Below the pieces are notes generated by a model. It did not search any database. It had not been told where the DNA came from and was given only the letters and a program-made list of their open reading frames with translations. Shown in pieces: positions 22,501-34,500 of a stretch of DNA of 64,000 nt. How positions within the stretch are numbered: position 1 is the stretch's first letter; the number at the start of each line of letters is the position of its first letter. This DNA comes from Cladopsammia gracilis (Eukaryota > Cnidaria > Anthozoa > Scleractinia > Dendrophylliidae), in the NCBI GenBank assembly GCA_022457155.1, contig JAJGOT010000003.1:124001-188000 (forward strand), given 5' to 3'. Both the position numbers and the translations under genes were made by a program.

Positions 22501-25500
22501 ACGAAGTCCTGCCCAAATTAAAAAATTAATTTTACTGATTTTACTCGAAATAATCTTAAGTGAGGTTGAAGTATCTGTGTCAAATAAAAGATCCTTTACA
22601 TAAATAATGCCGTTTTCAAAAAAATTCCGATAAAAGATAGACCTGTTGTTTATACGTATTTCTTTGTTGTTCCACACTACCAGTTGCCATTCTTTTCCAG
22701 TGTCAAAACCGTCACGGAATTCTGACCACCACCGAAGGAGCTCGGAATAAAATTGGGAAGGAATAGCGAGATCTTTGATATCATAATTGCAATAAAATAG
22801 AAAAAGCCCTCCGAAACACTCCAATGTCACGCGTAAATAGCTTTTCCAAGGACCCTCATTGTTCCCAAAGATTCTTTTCAGCCAGGCTAGCCGTAATGAT
22901 TTGATCATACTTTCAAGGTCAATCATTTTTAATCCACCGTTCTCATATTCATTTATCGTGGACAGTCTTGTTACTTTATCCGTTCCTTTCCATAAAAATT
23001 TAAATAATAATCGGTTTAACTCTTGAACGATTTCCTTAGGGGCAGGCAGAAGTGACAGAATATAAACAAATTTAGGAATAAGTAATGACTTGATAATTGT
23101 CACTTTGCCATAAACAGAAAGACCTCTGGAAGACCAGATATTTATAAGTTTTTTAACACTATCTAACCTCTCGATGAAATTTTTCTCGTGTAGCAATTTA
23201 ATGTCATACGAATAATAAACTCCGAGGGCTTTGATAGGTTCGTCAGGCCACTTAATACCGAAGGGTTTTGACTTGTTACTTCTGGAAGATCCTACCCACA
23301 TACCCTCAGTTTTAGATGTATTGATCCTGAGTCCTGACAATTTCCTGAAAACATCTAAAAGTTTGAAAAGAACGCGTGCCGATTCTGTGTCTGACAAAAC
23401 TGCTGTTGTATCGTCAGCGTATTGGAGAAGCTTTGTTTCTTCTTTGCCAATTTCAATGCCTTTTATCGCTATATTTTGTCGAATTGCTATAGCAAGAGTT
23501 TCAACTACAACCACGAATAGATATGGAGAGAGGGGATCACCCTGTCTTACTCCTCGTTCCAGAGCAAAATAGTCTGTTGTAAGACCATTATTAATAACAC
23601 AGCTTTGTATATTTTTATACAGTGTCTTAACCCATCGGATAAAATCAGGACCAAACCGGAATGCCTCCAAACAGCTAACAAGATAATTCCACTCTATGCT
23701 ATCAAATGCTTTATGAAAGTCTATAAAAATCATGAGACCTGGGATGTTTTCTTTAAGAGTAAAATCCATTAAATCGAAGATCGATCGTACAGTTTCACCT
23801 ATATAGCGATCTTTAACGAAGCCACTTTGGTTGTGATGGATAATATTTGGAAGAACATTTTTTATCCTGGTCGCTAAGACCTTAGACATAATTTTTGCAT
23901 CTACGTTAATAAGGGAGATTGGTCTCCAATTTTCTAAAAAAGAACGATCTTTACCTTTTTTTTCAATAAGAGTAATTACTGCTTGTTTCTGGGAACACGA
24001 CATTTCACCTTTTTCAAAACACTCATTCGCACAGTGTATGAAAGGTTCGCTAATAAGTGGCCAAAATTTATTATAGAATTCAACTGGAATTCCGTCATTT
24101 CCCGGGGATTTGTTACGTTGAAAGCTTTCCAGAGCCTTAGCACATTCTTCTGCAGTTATTTTGCCCTCACACGATAACGTTTGTTGTTCTGTAAGTTTAG
24201 GAATGTTTAAATTGTTCAAAAAAAATTCCGTCGCTTGCGTGTTATCTGCATTCTTATTCTTGCTTGTGTATAATTCTTGGTAAAAACGTTTTTGTTCGGA
24301 GAGTATATTAAAGGGATCTGTGACGATCGCACCACTAGTTTTTAATTTTCGCACATGTTTTTTAACATGGTTTCTTTTCTCCAAATTAAGAAAATATTTT
24401 GTACTCTTTTCACCATGTTCCCACCAACGCGCGCGTGCGCGAATAATAATACCTTGAAGTTTTTCTTCATAAAGAAGTTCTAATTTTTCTTTAGCCGAAT
24501 TGAGAACGTTTGCATTGTTGTCATTAGGGTCGGAATCAAATATTTTCTTTGCTTTATCAAATTCCTTTTGAAGTTTCATCTCTTTTTCTTTTCTTTTCAT
24601 TGCTTTTCGTTTTGAATGCTGAATTGCGTGAACTCGGATATTATACTTAGTCCAATCCCAGATACTTCTATTATCTGTCAATTCATTACGACCTTCTCTC
24701 AGCCACATAGGTATTTTAGCTGTTACTTCTCTAACATAGTCTTCATCTTCCAAAAGCGAGCAGTTCATTTTCCAATGGCCGGGACCTTTGATATTTTTAT
24801 CACTGATACAGAACTCTATAGAAATGGCTGCATGGTCAGTTTTTATGGCTGGAGTAATATCCGTCGTTGTAACTAAATCTTGTAAGTTATTAGAAATAAG
24901 CCAGTAGTCTAAGCGGCACAGAATCATTGGCGAGTTTTGACTCCACGTAAAGCTTTTTGTGGTGGGATTTTTCACTCTCCAAATATCAATCAAGTCAAGA
25001 TCATCACATAAACAATCAATGGTTGATATGACCGATTTCCTCGGTAAAAGTATGCCTCCTTTCTTGTCTAGCACCGGATTTATTGGGCAATTAAAGTCCC
25101 CTCCAAGAATTATATTTTCTTCCTCGTCCAAATTCTCCTTTTGTAGAATAGTTTGTAAATTATTTAAAAAATCAACAATATTTGTATCCTTATTTGGTGC
25201 ATAAATATTGATCAATACATACATTTTATCTTTAATCTCCGCCTTCAGGATAACATAGCGTCCTAAAGGGTCTAAGATTTTTGAATGGATAACACAGTCA
25301 ACACCCTTCCTAAAAAGAATGGCAACTCCGCGTGAATTTGGACTACCGTGTGACATAATTATCTCACCTCCCCATTCATTTTTCCACTGTCTTTCGGTAT
25401 CTTTTTTTGAATGAGTTTCCTGCAAAAATATGAAATCTGCCTTTTGTTTTCGACACCAAGTATAAATCATTCTCCTTTTTCGAAAGTTGTTGATGCCCCT

Positions 25501-28500
25501 CACATTCAAGGAGACCAATTTACATGTATCCAATATCATCTAAATCCCAGTAGACCTCAAATAACCGAGATTGCAGAAGTTTTATCAGAAAGGTGGACAA
25601 AAGTAAACAATACATCTTTACAAATTGGGCCGTGATTTGGGCTTTGCTCCTGAAATCGAAGACAAAAGAGATATAAATAACATTACACGTACTAGTTTGA
25701 AAGTATAACAAGTCAAAGTTAGTAAATAGTAGCTTAATTAGATAACAATGAGCCAAAAAACCTTTAAACACCTTAAAAGACGAAAAACGAATACTAATCC
25801 ACAATAAAACACTAAACAAAAAAGAGGGAGATACATAATTGAAACCCTTACCTTGTGCTCCAAAACGAAATATAATCGATCCTTCATCCAGGAAAAAAAA
25901 AATACCCTCCGTAACTTTCAACTTATCACTCAGCCCTCAGCTCCTTCACCGTAATTTATGAATACAGCGTTCAAAATGGAAGGAAAAGTGACAATGGACT
26001 GGTAAATTCAGAAACTTTACTACCTTCAAAATTATATGTAAATGTCGAAAAATAAAGAAGCATGGCTCAGTATTAATAGAAATATTATAACTTAACATAT
26101 TTCCCGTCAATATAGAGCTTATCCGGCTCGGTTTTACTGAAGAACGCGCGTTTTCCTTCTCTTCTTGCTTGCTTCAATTTATCCATTTGCTTTTTCCTCA
26201 ATTCGTGCAGCTCCTTAGGAATGTCCTCAAACATCTTATAATCGGTGTCTTTAAGTTTCCGACCACATTTAAATACTCGCTCTCTATCTGGAAATCTGAG
26301 AAAACGGGCTATGATTGTGCGACTGCCGTGACTGTCCTTCCTTGGTTTTCCCATCCTATGCACACGCTGAAATTCGATATTTTCCGCGTCTTCGATTCCC
26401 AGGATATTTTCCATGAAGTCTGCCAGTACTTGCCTCGTGTCTTCGTTCGAAGTTGTATTTGTATTTGTATTTTGTTGACCGGGAAGTACTGCTAACTCTG
26501 GTATGCCCTCAAACTTAAGGTTCTCTCTGCGACTATAGGCCTCGAGATAAAGGATTTGCTTGCGACATTCACTAACCTCATTCTTTCTCTCCTCCGTGCT
26601 TGTCTGAAGCTCTAAAATTTGTTGATCCACAAATTTGGCATTCTCTTCCACGTGTGAGAATTTATCGTCGAGAGATTTTTGCCTGTCTTGAACAGAGGCA
26701 ATTTCTGTCTCCAGATTGCAGACCTTATCCTGTATTCCTTTCACTGTCTGGTTTAGTTCTTCCATCCTTGAATCTAAGCTACTCAGTTTTGACAGGATAA
26801 GATCTAATTTATCGGTTACGCTGTCTGCAAGGTTTAGCGCCTCCATTACTTCGTCGTCGCCGTATGACTTATCCGATATACTCGCCGGGGAGAAAGACTG
26901 TTTCCACCTTTTTTCTCCAGGCGAATTTTCAACAGAGCTGCTGGACTTGTTGCTACTTCTCGATTTTCTCTTTGGGGTTATAAATAAAGACGAAGATTCC
27001 ATGGACACTTAATAAAATTCAACGGTGAGCGGAGCTAACAAAACCACGTCTACATCCCGCAACGATCAGCTCCAGTCCCCTTTTTGTATGGATTGTATGC
27101 ATTGTATGCATTGTATGGATCATAACTAAAATAAGTTAATACCTGTTTTCTCAAACAAATGTGCCAGCATTACTTAATTTAACTCAGCCTTCTAGACCTA
27201 CATTATTTTATTCTGGGTCCAGCATTAACTTTTACATGTACATGCATCAATCAAATTTTTTTTACAAATTTTGACTGTAACCTTTATTATTACTTCAAAA
27301 AAACTTAAAGCAACTTTGAGGTACGCTATATATCATCTCCAAGCCATTAATTTGAATCTGGTGCTTATTTTGTGCCCAGTGTTTGAATATATTCATTAAC
27401 AGTGCCGGGATGTTTAACTGACATGCATACACATACAGATCAACTGGCCTGTAAGGAAATCCACCCCAACGGTATCTCCATTCAAAGACCTCTACAATAT
27501 ATGTAACTAGCAATATGTCAAATGATATATATGTAACTAGCAATATGTCAGAAGAATTTTAAAACTTAGAGAATGAAACTCGAATAGACAAATTCGGCTA
27601 ACACATTGTTGTACCCAATTCAAACCTTCTGGGAATAAGAATCTTTGTTCACAATATTTCCAATAATTTCCATGTCAATGCTTCATTGATATGGAAATAA
27701 TGACGAACAAAGAGTTGTAATCCCAAGAGGTTTGAATTGGGTACAACAAATTGCATTAGCCGAATTTGTCTATTTTAACCCTTAAACTCCCAAGAGTGCT
27801 ACAAACCAAACTTCAACAAAAATATGAAATTTCATTTTCATTGTAAAATAATTATTATAAAACAAATGGAACCATGCAAAAGTACTGCTGAAGAGGCTTA
27901 ATTTTAATATAGTCACACCACAGGATTTTGTCGTCAAACTCAAAATGTAGCTGAGCAACAACGGCGAAAGGCGAGCATCCGGCACCTTTAAATAACAGGA
28001 TCCCAGTGGCTAAGGGAAGGACAACCCCGACAGAAAAACCCTGGCCCTCCAGGTTGGGGGTTGAGTGGTAGGCCAACCCCCTACCCTCGTAAAACTTCCA
28101 CGGTTACAGAAACGTCTACAGGAACTCACTCAATTACTCAACCAGTCTTGGGCCAAAGAGAAGCTATCCCAAACGGGATTGAAATGACGCAATACAGCCA
28201 AACCCACAATGTGGACGCTGCAGGGCCGAACCGACTACTCACACCCAGGACTATCACAAAGCTTGGGACATGGAACGTTAGGACCATGTTTGAGGCTGGG
28301 AGAGCTCAACAGATTGCAAACGAAATGAGCAGATATAAAATCAATCTACTCTGTATTAGCGAGACAAGATGGATCATGTCTGGAAGGCTTCGATTAGCAT
28401 TTGGCCAAACCATCCTATATTCAGGGCACGAGGACAATCATGCAAGGCATACGCATGGAGTTGCTTTTATGCTCTCAGCAGAAACAACTAAAGCACTGAT

Positions 28501-31500
28501 GGAGTGGGAACCGGTTAATGCAAGACTGATTACTGCAAGGTTCTATGGTACAGCTGTCAACATCTCAATTGTTCAAGGTTATGCACCAACAAATGACGCA
28601 GAGCCCGCAGAAAAGGCAGAATTCTATGATACCCTACAGAGCACCATCGATAAAATACCAAAGAAAGACCTGGTGATTATCATGGGAGATTTTAATGCAA
28701 AGATCGGCAGCGATAATACGGGAAGAGATGAAGTGATGGGAAGGCACGGAGAGGGCGTAATAAATTCAAATGGGGAACTTTTTGTAGACATGTGTGCGTT
28801 CAACTCTATGGTCATTGGAGGTTCCATCTTCCCACATAAACGCATACATAAAACAACCTGGGTGTCCCCAGACCACAACACTCAAAACAGATCGACCACA
28901 TCTGCATTAGCAAAAGATTCAGACGATCAGTACAAGATGTGAGAGTGAACAGAGGGGCAGATGTGTCGTCAGACCACCACCTAGTCGTCGCTATACTGAG
29001 ATTGAAGCTTAAGAAATACAATACCAGCAACCCCAAAGTAACACCAAGATACAATACCAATCTCCTCCAAGATCCACCCACCCTCAGAGCTTTCCAGATT
29101 GCACTTAGCAACAGGTACCAGGTCCTGGCGGACCTAGCAGATGAAGACCAACAGCAGAGCATAGAAGACATAATTATGGAGCAAGAGGAAGCAGGCATGG
29201 ACAGATACATCCAAAGAAATCCTAGGTCTAAAACAGAACCAACACAAGGAATGGATCACCACCGAAACCTTGAACAAAATTGAGAACAGAAGAAAGCTTA
29301 AAGGCAAGATCAACAACAGCAGAACAAGGGCTGCCAGAAGGGAAGCCCAGAGCCAGTACAATGAAGCCAACCAAGAGGTGCGGAAAGATATCAGGCGGGA
29401 TAAAAGAAAGTTCATAAACGATCTAGCAAAGGAAGCTGAAACAGCAGCAAAACAACACAGGATGAAAGATTTATATGACCTGACAAAGAAACTAGCAGGA
29501 AAGAAGAGCTCTGCATCAAAACCCATTAAAGACAAGCACGGTAACACACTAACCAAGCAGGAAGATCAGCTAAAGAGATGGGGAGAATATTTCGAAGAAT
29601 TGTTGAACCGACCACCACCACCAAACTCTATAGTCATCCCAGAAGCCGAACTGATGTTGGATGTTAACACCGCAAAACCCAGCAGAGGGGAAATAGAGAA
29701 AGCAATCTAGAAACAAAAGAATGGAAAAGCTCCAGGCCCGGATGGCATTCCAGCAGAAATCCTCAAGGGAGATCTAAACACCTCAACACAGATGCTGTAC
29801 GAGATCTATGAGAAGGTCTGGGAAGAAGAAAATATTCCTGAGGATTGGACCGAGGGGCACCTTGTTAAAATCCCCAAAAAGGGAGACCTAGCAAATTGTA
29901 ACAACTATAGGGGAATTACCATGCTATCAGTGCCAGGAAAAATCCTCAGCCGAATCATCTTGCAAAGGCTAATAGATGCGCTCGACGAGATCTTAAGAGA
30001 TCAGCAAATGGGCTTTAGAAAGAACAGGTCTTGCACTGACCACATCGCAACCCTAAGAATCATAGCTGAGCAGTCGCTCGAATGGAACTCTTTACTCTAC
30101 ATGACTTTCATAGATTTCGAAAAGGCCTTCGATAGTGTCGATCACAGCACACTCTGGAAGATTATGCGCCACTATGGAATCCCAGAGAAGTTCATTACCA
30201 TCATACAGCAGTCATACCACAATTCCCAAATCAGAGTAATACACAACCGCGAACTTACACCGCCTTTCTCTGTGAAGACCGGAGTCAGACAAGGCTGCAT
30301 CTTATCACCCCTGCTGTTTCTTCTTGTTACTGATTGGATAATGAAGACTACAACAGAAGGCTCCAGGACGGGAATACAATGGACCCTCCTCTCCCAACTC
30401 CACGATCTTGATTTTGCCGATGACATCGCTTTACTTTCCCACAACCATAACCATGCGCAGAACAAAGTCCAGTCATTGGCTACAACCGCAGGTACGGCAG
30501 GTCTCACTATAATAAAAAGCAAGACTAAGACAATGCGCATTAACAGCACAAACGAACGCCCAATCAAGCTAGACAATGAGGATATAGAGGACGTCGCCTC
30601 CTTTACCTACCTAGGGAGCGTGATAGCTGTTGATGGAGGAACGGAACAAGATGTGTTGGTGAGAATTGGCAAAGCCAGAACAGCATTCCTTCTGCTTAGA
30701 CCCGTGTGGAAGTCTAAAGAGATATCCCTGAGGACCAAACTTAGGATCTTTAACACAAATGTAAAAACAGTCTTGATGTACGGAGCTGAAACTTGGAGAG
30801 TAACGAAGAACATCACAGACAGAATTCAAGCCTTCACAAACCACTGCCTACGACACATCCTTGGTGTAAGATGGCCGAACACCATCAGTAATGAAAATCT
30901 ATTGGCAAAAACTCAGGAAGAGAAGATGAAGACCCAAATCAGAAGAAAGAAGTGGAAATGGATTGGACACACGCTAAAGAAATCTCAGAACAACGTGACA
31001 AAGCAAGCACTCTTCTGGAATCCCCAAGGCAAGCGAAACAGGGGCAGGCCCAAAAACAACTGGAGACAATCTGCTGAACAAGAACTACGGCAAATAGGCT
31101 TGCGTTGGACAGAAATCGAAAGACGGGCTCAGGACAGAGAGCAATGGAGGAAAATTGTGGACGACCTATGCTCCACATAGGAGCCAAGGGACTATTCATC
31201 AAAATGTAGAAATACACTTTATTATATAAACACCAATGAAATACCAGGTGAGCTTTTGCGCGTAAACATCATATCTTCACACGTGAGAATAACATATTAT
31301 CTTCACACGTGAAAAGATCACCATTGACATGTTGTTCTACTTTAGGACTTCAAAAAAATATTAAAGTGAAATGGTTTGATTTCATTGGTGTTTATATAAT
31401 AAACAGAACATTACATGGCCGCTTGAAGATACGAAATTTCTCTTCTCGTGTTGAAAAATATTTCACTAGTCAGCTGCGCTCACTCGTGAAATATTTTTCA

Positions 31501-34500
31501 ACACTCGAAGAGAAATTTCGTATCTTCGCGCAGCCATGTAATATCCTCTATATATGTCTCTGTTAATGTTGTGGTTCAAAATGAATCTTAGGTCAAAAAA
31601 TATATGATTTAGAACTAGTTTAGTTTTGATTTTCTTTTGTTCCAGATTAATTGACATAATCCTAAGACAAAGAAAAGTAAAAGTACAATACCTGAGATCA
31701 TTTTAAACTACAACATCTCCAAACTTGACTCTGGGAGTGAAAGGGTTAACTGTATAAATTAAGGTGTCAACAAAGCCTGGATTGGACCGGATCGGATCAT
31801 TACCCCTGTAACTCACTAAATGGCGAAAGCTAGGTTAGGGATAGGGTTACAGGGGTTGATCCGATCCGGGTTTTGTCAACGGCCTATAAATTATTATTTG
31901 CAATAAATAACACTTACGACTGTGGTGCACCACCAATTCCAAAACCAACTAAACAGCGTAAAGCAATGATCCAGTAGTAATGGGGTGAGAATGCACTAAT
32001 GAATCCAAAATAGAAGATCCAGATTGCACATATTACTATGACCTGTAAAACAAAACAAGACATGAATAAATCAAAGGCTCCTATGAGCCAACCCGTGAAT
32101 AAGAAATGAAAACGTGTAACGCAATATTACGGTAAGCTTAATATGCTTTTATACTGACACGGTTCAATATTTTTATAAAATTAAATGTAATGACTTCTGA
32201 AGAATGCACAAAAAAAAGGTTGATGGCGAGATTTGAACTCGAGCCGTCTGACTGCTGTCTCATAGCCATAACAAGAACCACACCACTAGGCCATGAAAAC
32301 CTACAATAACTAGAAGGGTAAAATTTTATCAGTTTAACGTAGATACAGTATGTGGTAAAACGCGTGTTAAAATCCGTTTCCAGTCTGCAGCTTGGTTTCA
32401 ATTTTGCAATAAGACTCTAAATGCGAAACATCTTTAAGCCATTTATTGTTGTTTATATTCAAGTACAACAAATTGGTTATTGTATAAGCTATCGCTGTTC
32501 TTGTTATGCAAAGCATTTGATAAGATTGTGAAATTTAAATTTTTAATGCGTAACGTAATGTACGGTATTTTTAAACTATAAACATGGCTCGATATCTTTT
32601 AAAATAGTAATCCGCAATATGATGTGTGATGTTTAAGATCTACATAAATTATTCTGTTCAGTAGAAAAATGCAAGGATATATTTTCACTTGAGGAACAGA
32701 TCAGATCCACTGACAACATAATATGAAAGTTGACCTTTAGCGCATAATCCTGTCCAGTTCTCTCCTATTTCAATCAAACAATTATGTACTTGTATACTGT
32801 CACGCTAAGACATGAACAGGGATTCTGACAGGGTGCGGGAAAAAATTAAAATTGTGCGAGAGTTTTGGGGCAAATTGTGTGGGAAATAACTTTGATTGTG
32901 CGGGAAATTGTGCAGGATGCGCAATCCTGTGACCAACCAAATATTCAATCACCAGTGTCCTAGCCAGGCCAGAAAAATATAACAGGGAGGAAATTCTGCA
33001 TAAATGAAAAACACAAATAGATGTTTTACTTTGGGGATTAAAATGTACCCAGCAATTGCCAATTTGTGGCTGTTTTTCTTCACCAAAGTTTATTTGTCTC
33101 AACAAAATCACATTGCGTGACACGATGAACTTGATCGCGTAAAACTAAAATACCACCTCAAAATAAAATGTTTCCGACCTGAGCGAGTTCCTTTATGAAA
33201 AATCCATACATTTTATGTACATGTAGTGTAAATAATTTCCACTAAAGGTTCACACAATTTCTTTGAAAGTTTACCGCAAAAACACAACCCCGAGATGTAT
33301 GCAAATTGCGTGCTAAATGTAATTTGACAGCATGTTTGTTTTGCATTTTTCTGAATGAAAACGTCTTTCACTTAATTGAAAATATTAAATCCAGTATTCT
33401 GAACAGAACTTTACCTTAATAATTTTCTCCTATCAATCCAAAATTCCAGCGCTTTAATAGTTTGTTTGTCGATTTGCAAACTTGATCAGTTCTTTGCAAA
33501 AAATTAATAATTCAGACAGAGTGACATTCATTTTGGTACGACAGTACATTTCTTCGGTATTTCTTCTTCAGTCCCCGACATATTAAACTGAAAGAGGAAG
33601 CGAAAGCGCTCGAAAATATATCAACAGGCTGCTAAGAAAGACGACATAATGTCTGGAAAACGTCAACTAAAAAGCTATGCGAAAAATTCGGTAGGAAGTT
33701 GGATAGAAGAAAAACTGAGATTATATAGTTCCCAGGACAGTGAAGAGAACGCCTTGTTGTTTTTATAGCGATCCGCTCAAGCTGTTTGAGGAAAGCGAGG
33801 GATTTCTCGATTGTTTGGAAGGAATAAATGGGCATTTCTCAAAATCTTGGTAATCAATAGAAATACCTGATTTAATTAAAATGTTAAGCAGATAAATTAT
33901 TTCAATATTGTGCGGGATTGTGCAGAATTGTGCGGGTTTGACCGAATTCTGCGGTCCCGCACCTGCGCACCCTGTCAGAACCCCTGCATGAGAGACGTAA
34001 ATTTGGCCTAATTTATATTCAACAAAGGACTCCAAATGAGAAATATCTTTAAGCTTATTGTTGTTCATATTCGTTTACAGTAAATTAGTTATTGTTATCG
34101 CTAGATTCACGTTGTTCTTGTTATGCATGCGTTTGTAACAAAACTAATTTAAAACATTACGCGACAATGGTTTACAGCTGATGGAAGGAGCGAGTGAGTG
34201 AGCGAGTGCTCATTTGCATATCTGGCTCTGTTACTGATAACCCGTTCATTACACATGCGCGTATTCACGGGTTAAAAATGTTAGTAATGGCCTCCACATC
34301 TGTTTTATGAGTAAGTCATAAATTATGAGTAGTTAAATATTTTTTCTAGGCTACATATGTGTGAACTGCAGAATACCCCACAATTAATTTTATTTGCCTC
34401 TTGTTGAATAACAAAAGTGCCTATTGGGGTTTCCCTGTCCTACAAAGCATTTCAACACATGTAAATGAAGTGGTCGAAGTTGTGGGGTATTCTGCAATCT

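Larger units (their letters stand above)
21430..27110 (-). mobile_element. Tx1-type L1 LINE with both ORFs open
   Basis: ORF1 (26085-27008) and ORF2 (21793-25539) lie in the same orientation with a 545-nt spacer. The 3' untranslated part (about 21480-21790) is full of degenerate ACTTACAAT tandem units, and T runs at 21431-21446 and 21463-21481 mark the poly(A) end on this strand. The 5' limit near 27110 is approximate (ATTGTATGC repeats). The element sits in an SVOP intron in the same orientation as the gene. No frameshift or stop interrupts either ORF, which suggests a recent insertion. No convincing target-site duplication was found. Confidence 0.85.
27774..31748. repeat. Element with TTAACCCTT inverted ends, split by the RTE-like LINE
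   Basis: Left end TTAACCCTTAAACTCCCAAG (from about 27776) and right end CTCTGGGAGTGAAAGGGTTA (to about 31747) are near-inverted copies. A unit of the ~105-bp repeat (27880-27945) lies inside the left part, and the LINE and several fold-backs occupy the rest. The same right end closes the repeat array at 9400-9792. Confidence 0.45.
32075..34277. repeat. Composite repeat with CCCGTGAATA ends and a nested element
   Basis: GGCTCCTATGAGCCAACCCG at the left and TATTCACGGGTTAAA at the right are in the family of 1655-2012. The left part carries a tRNA-like head. A 1.2 kb element is nested inside (32811-33991). A ~130-bp block beginning ACTC-AAATG-GAAA is present on both sides of the nested element, near 32411 and 34029. 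It lies in the SVOP intron between exons 4 and 5. Confidence 0.55.

Noticed and set aside
23231..23572. Plus-strand 113-codon ORF inside the LINE
   Set aside because: Antisense shadow of the reverse transcriptase domain.
25520..25921. 133-codon ORF between LINE ORF1 and ORF2
   Set aside because: Lies in the inter-ORF spacer of the LINE, Phe/Leu-rich, not similar to any LINE protein part.
32224..32298. Functional tRNA gene
   Set aside because: A and B boxes are present but no paired acceptor stem is evident, and the sequence continues into a repeat body; a SINE head fits better.
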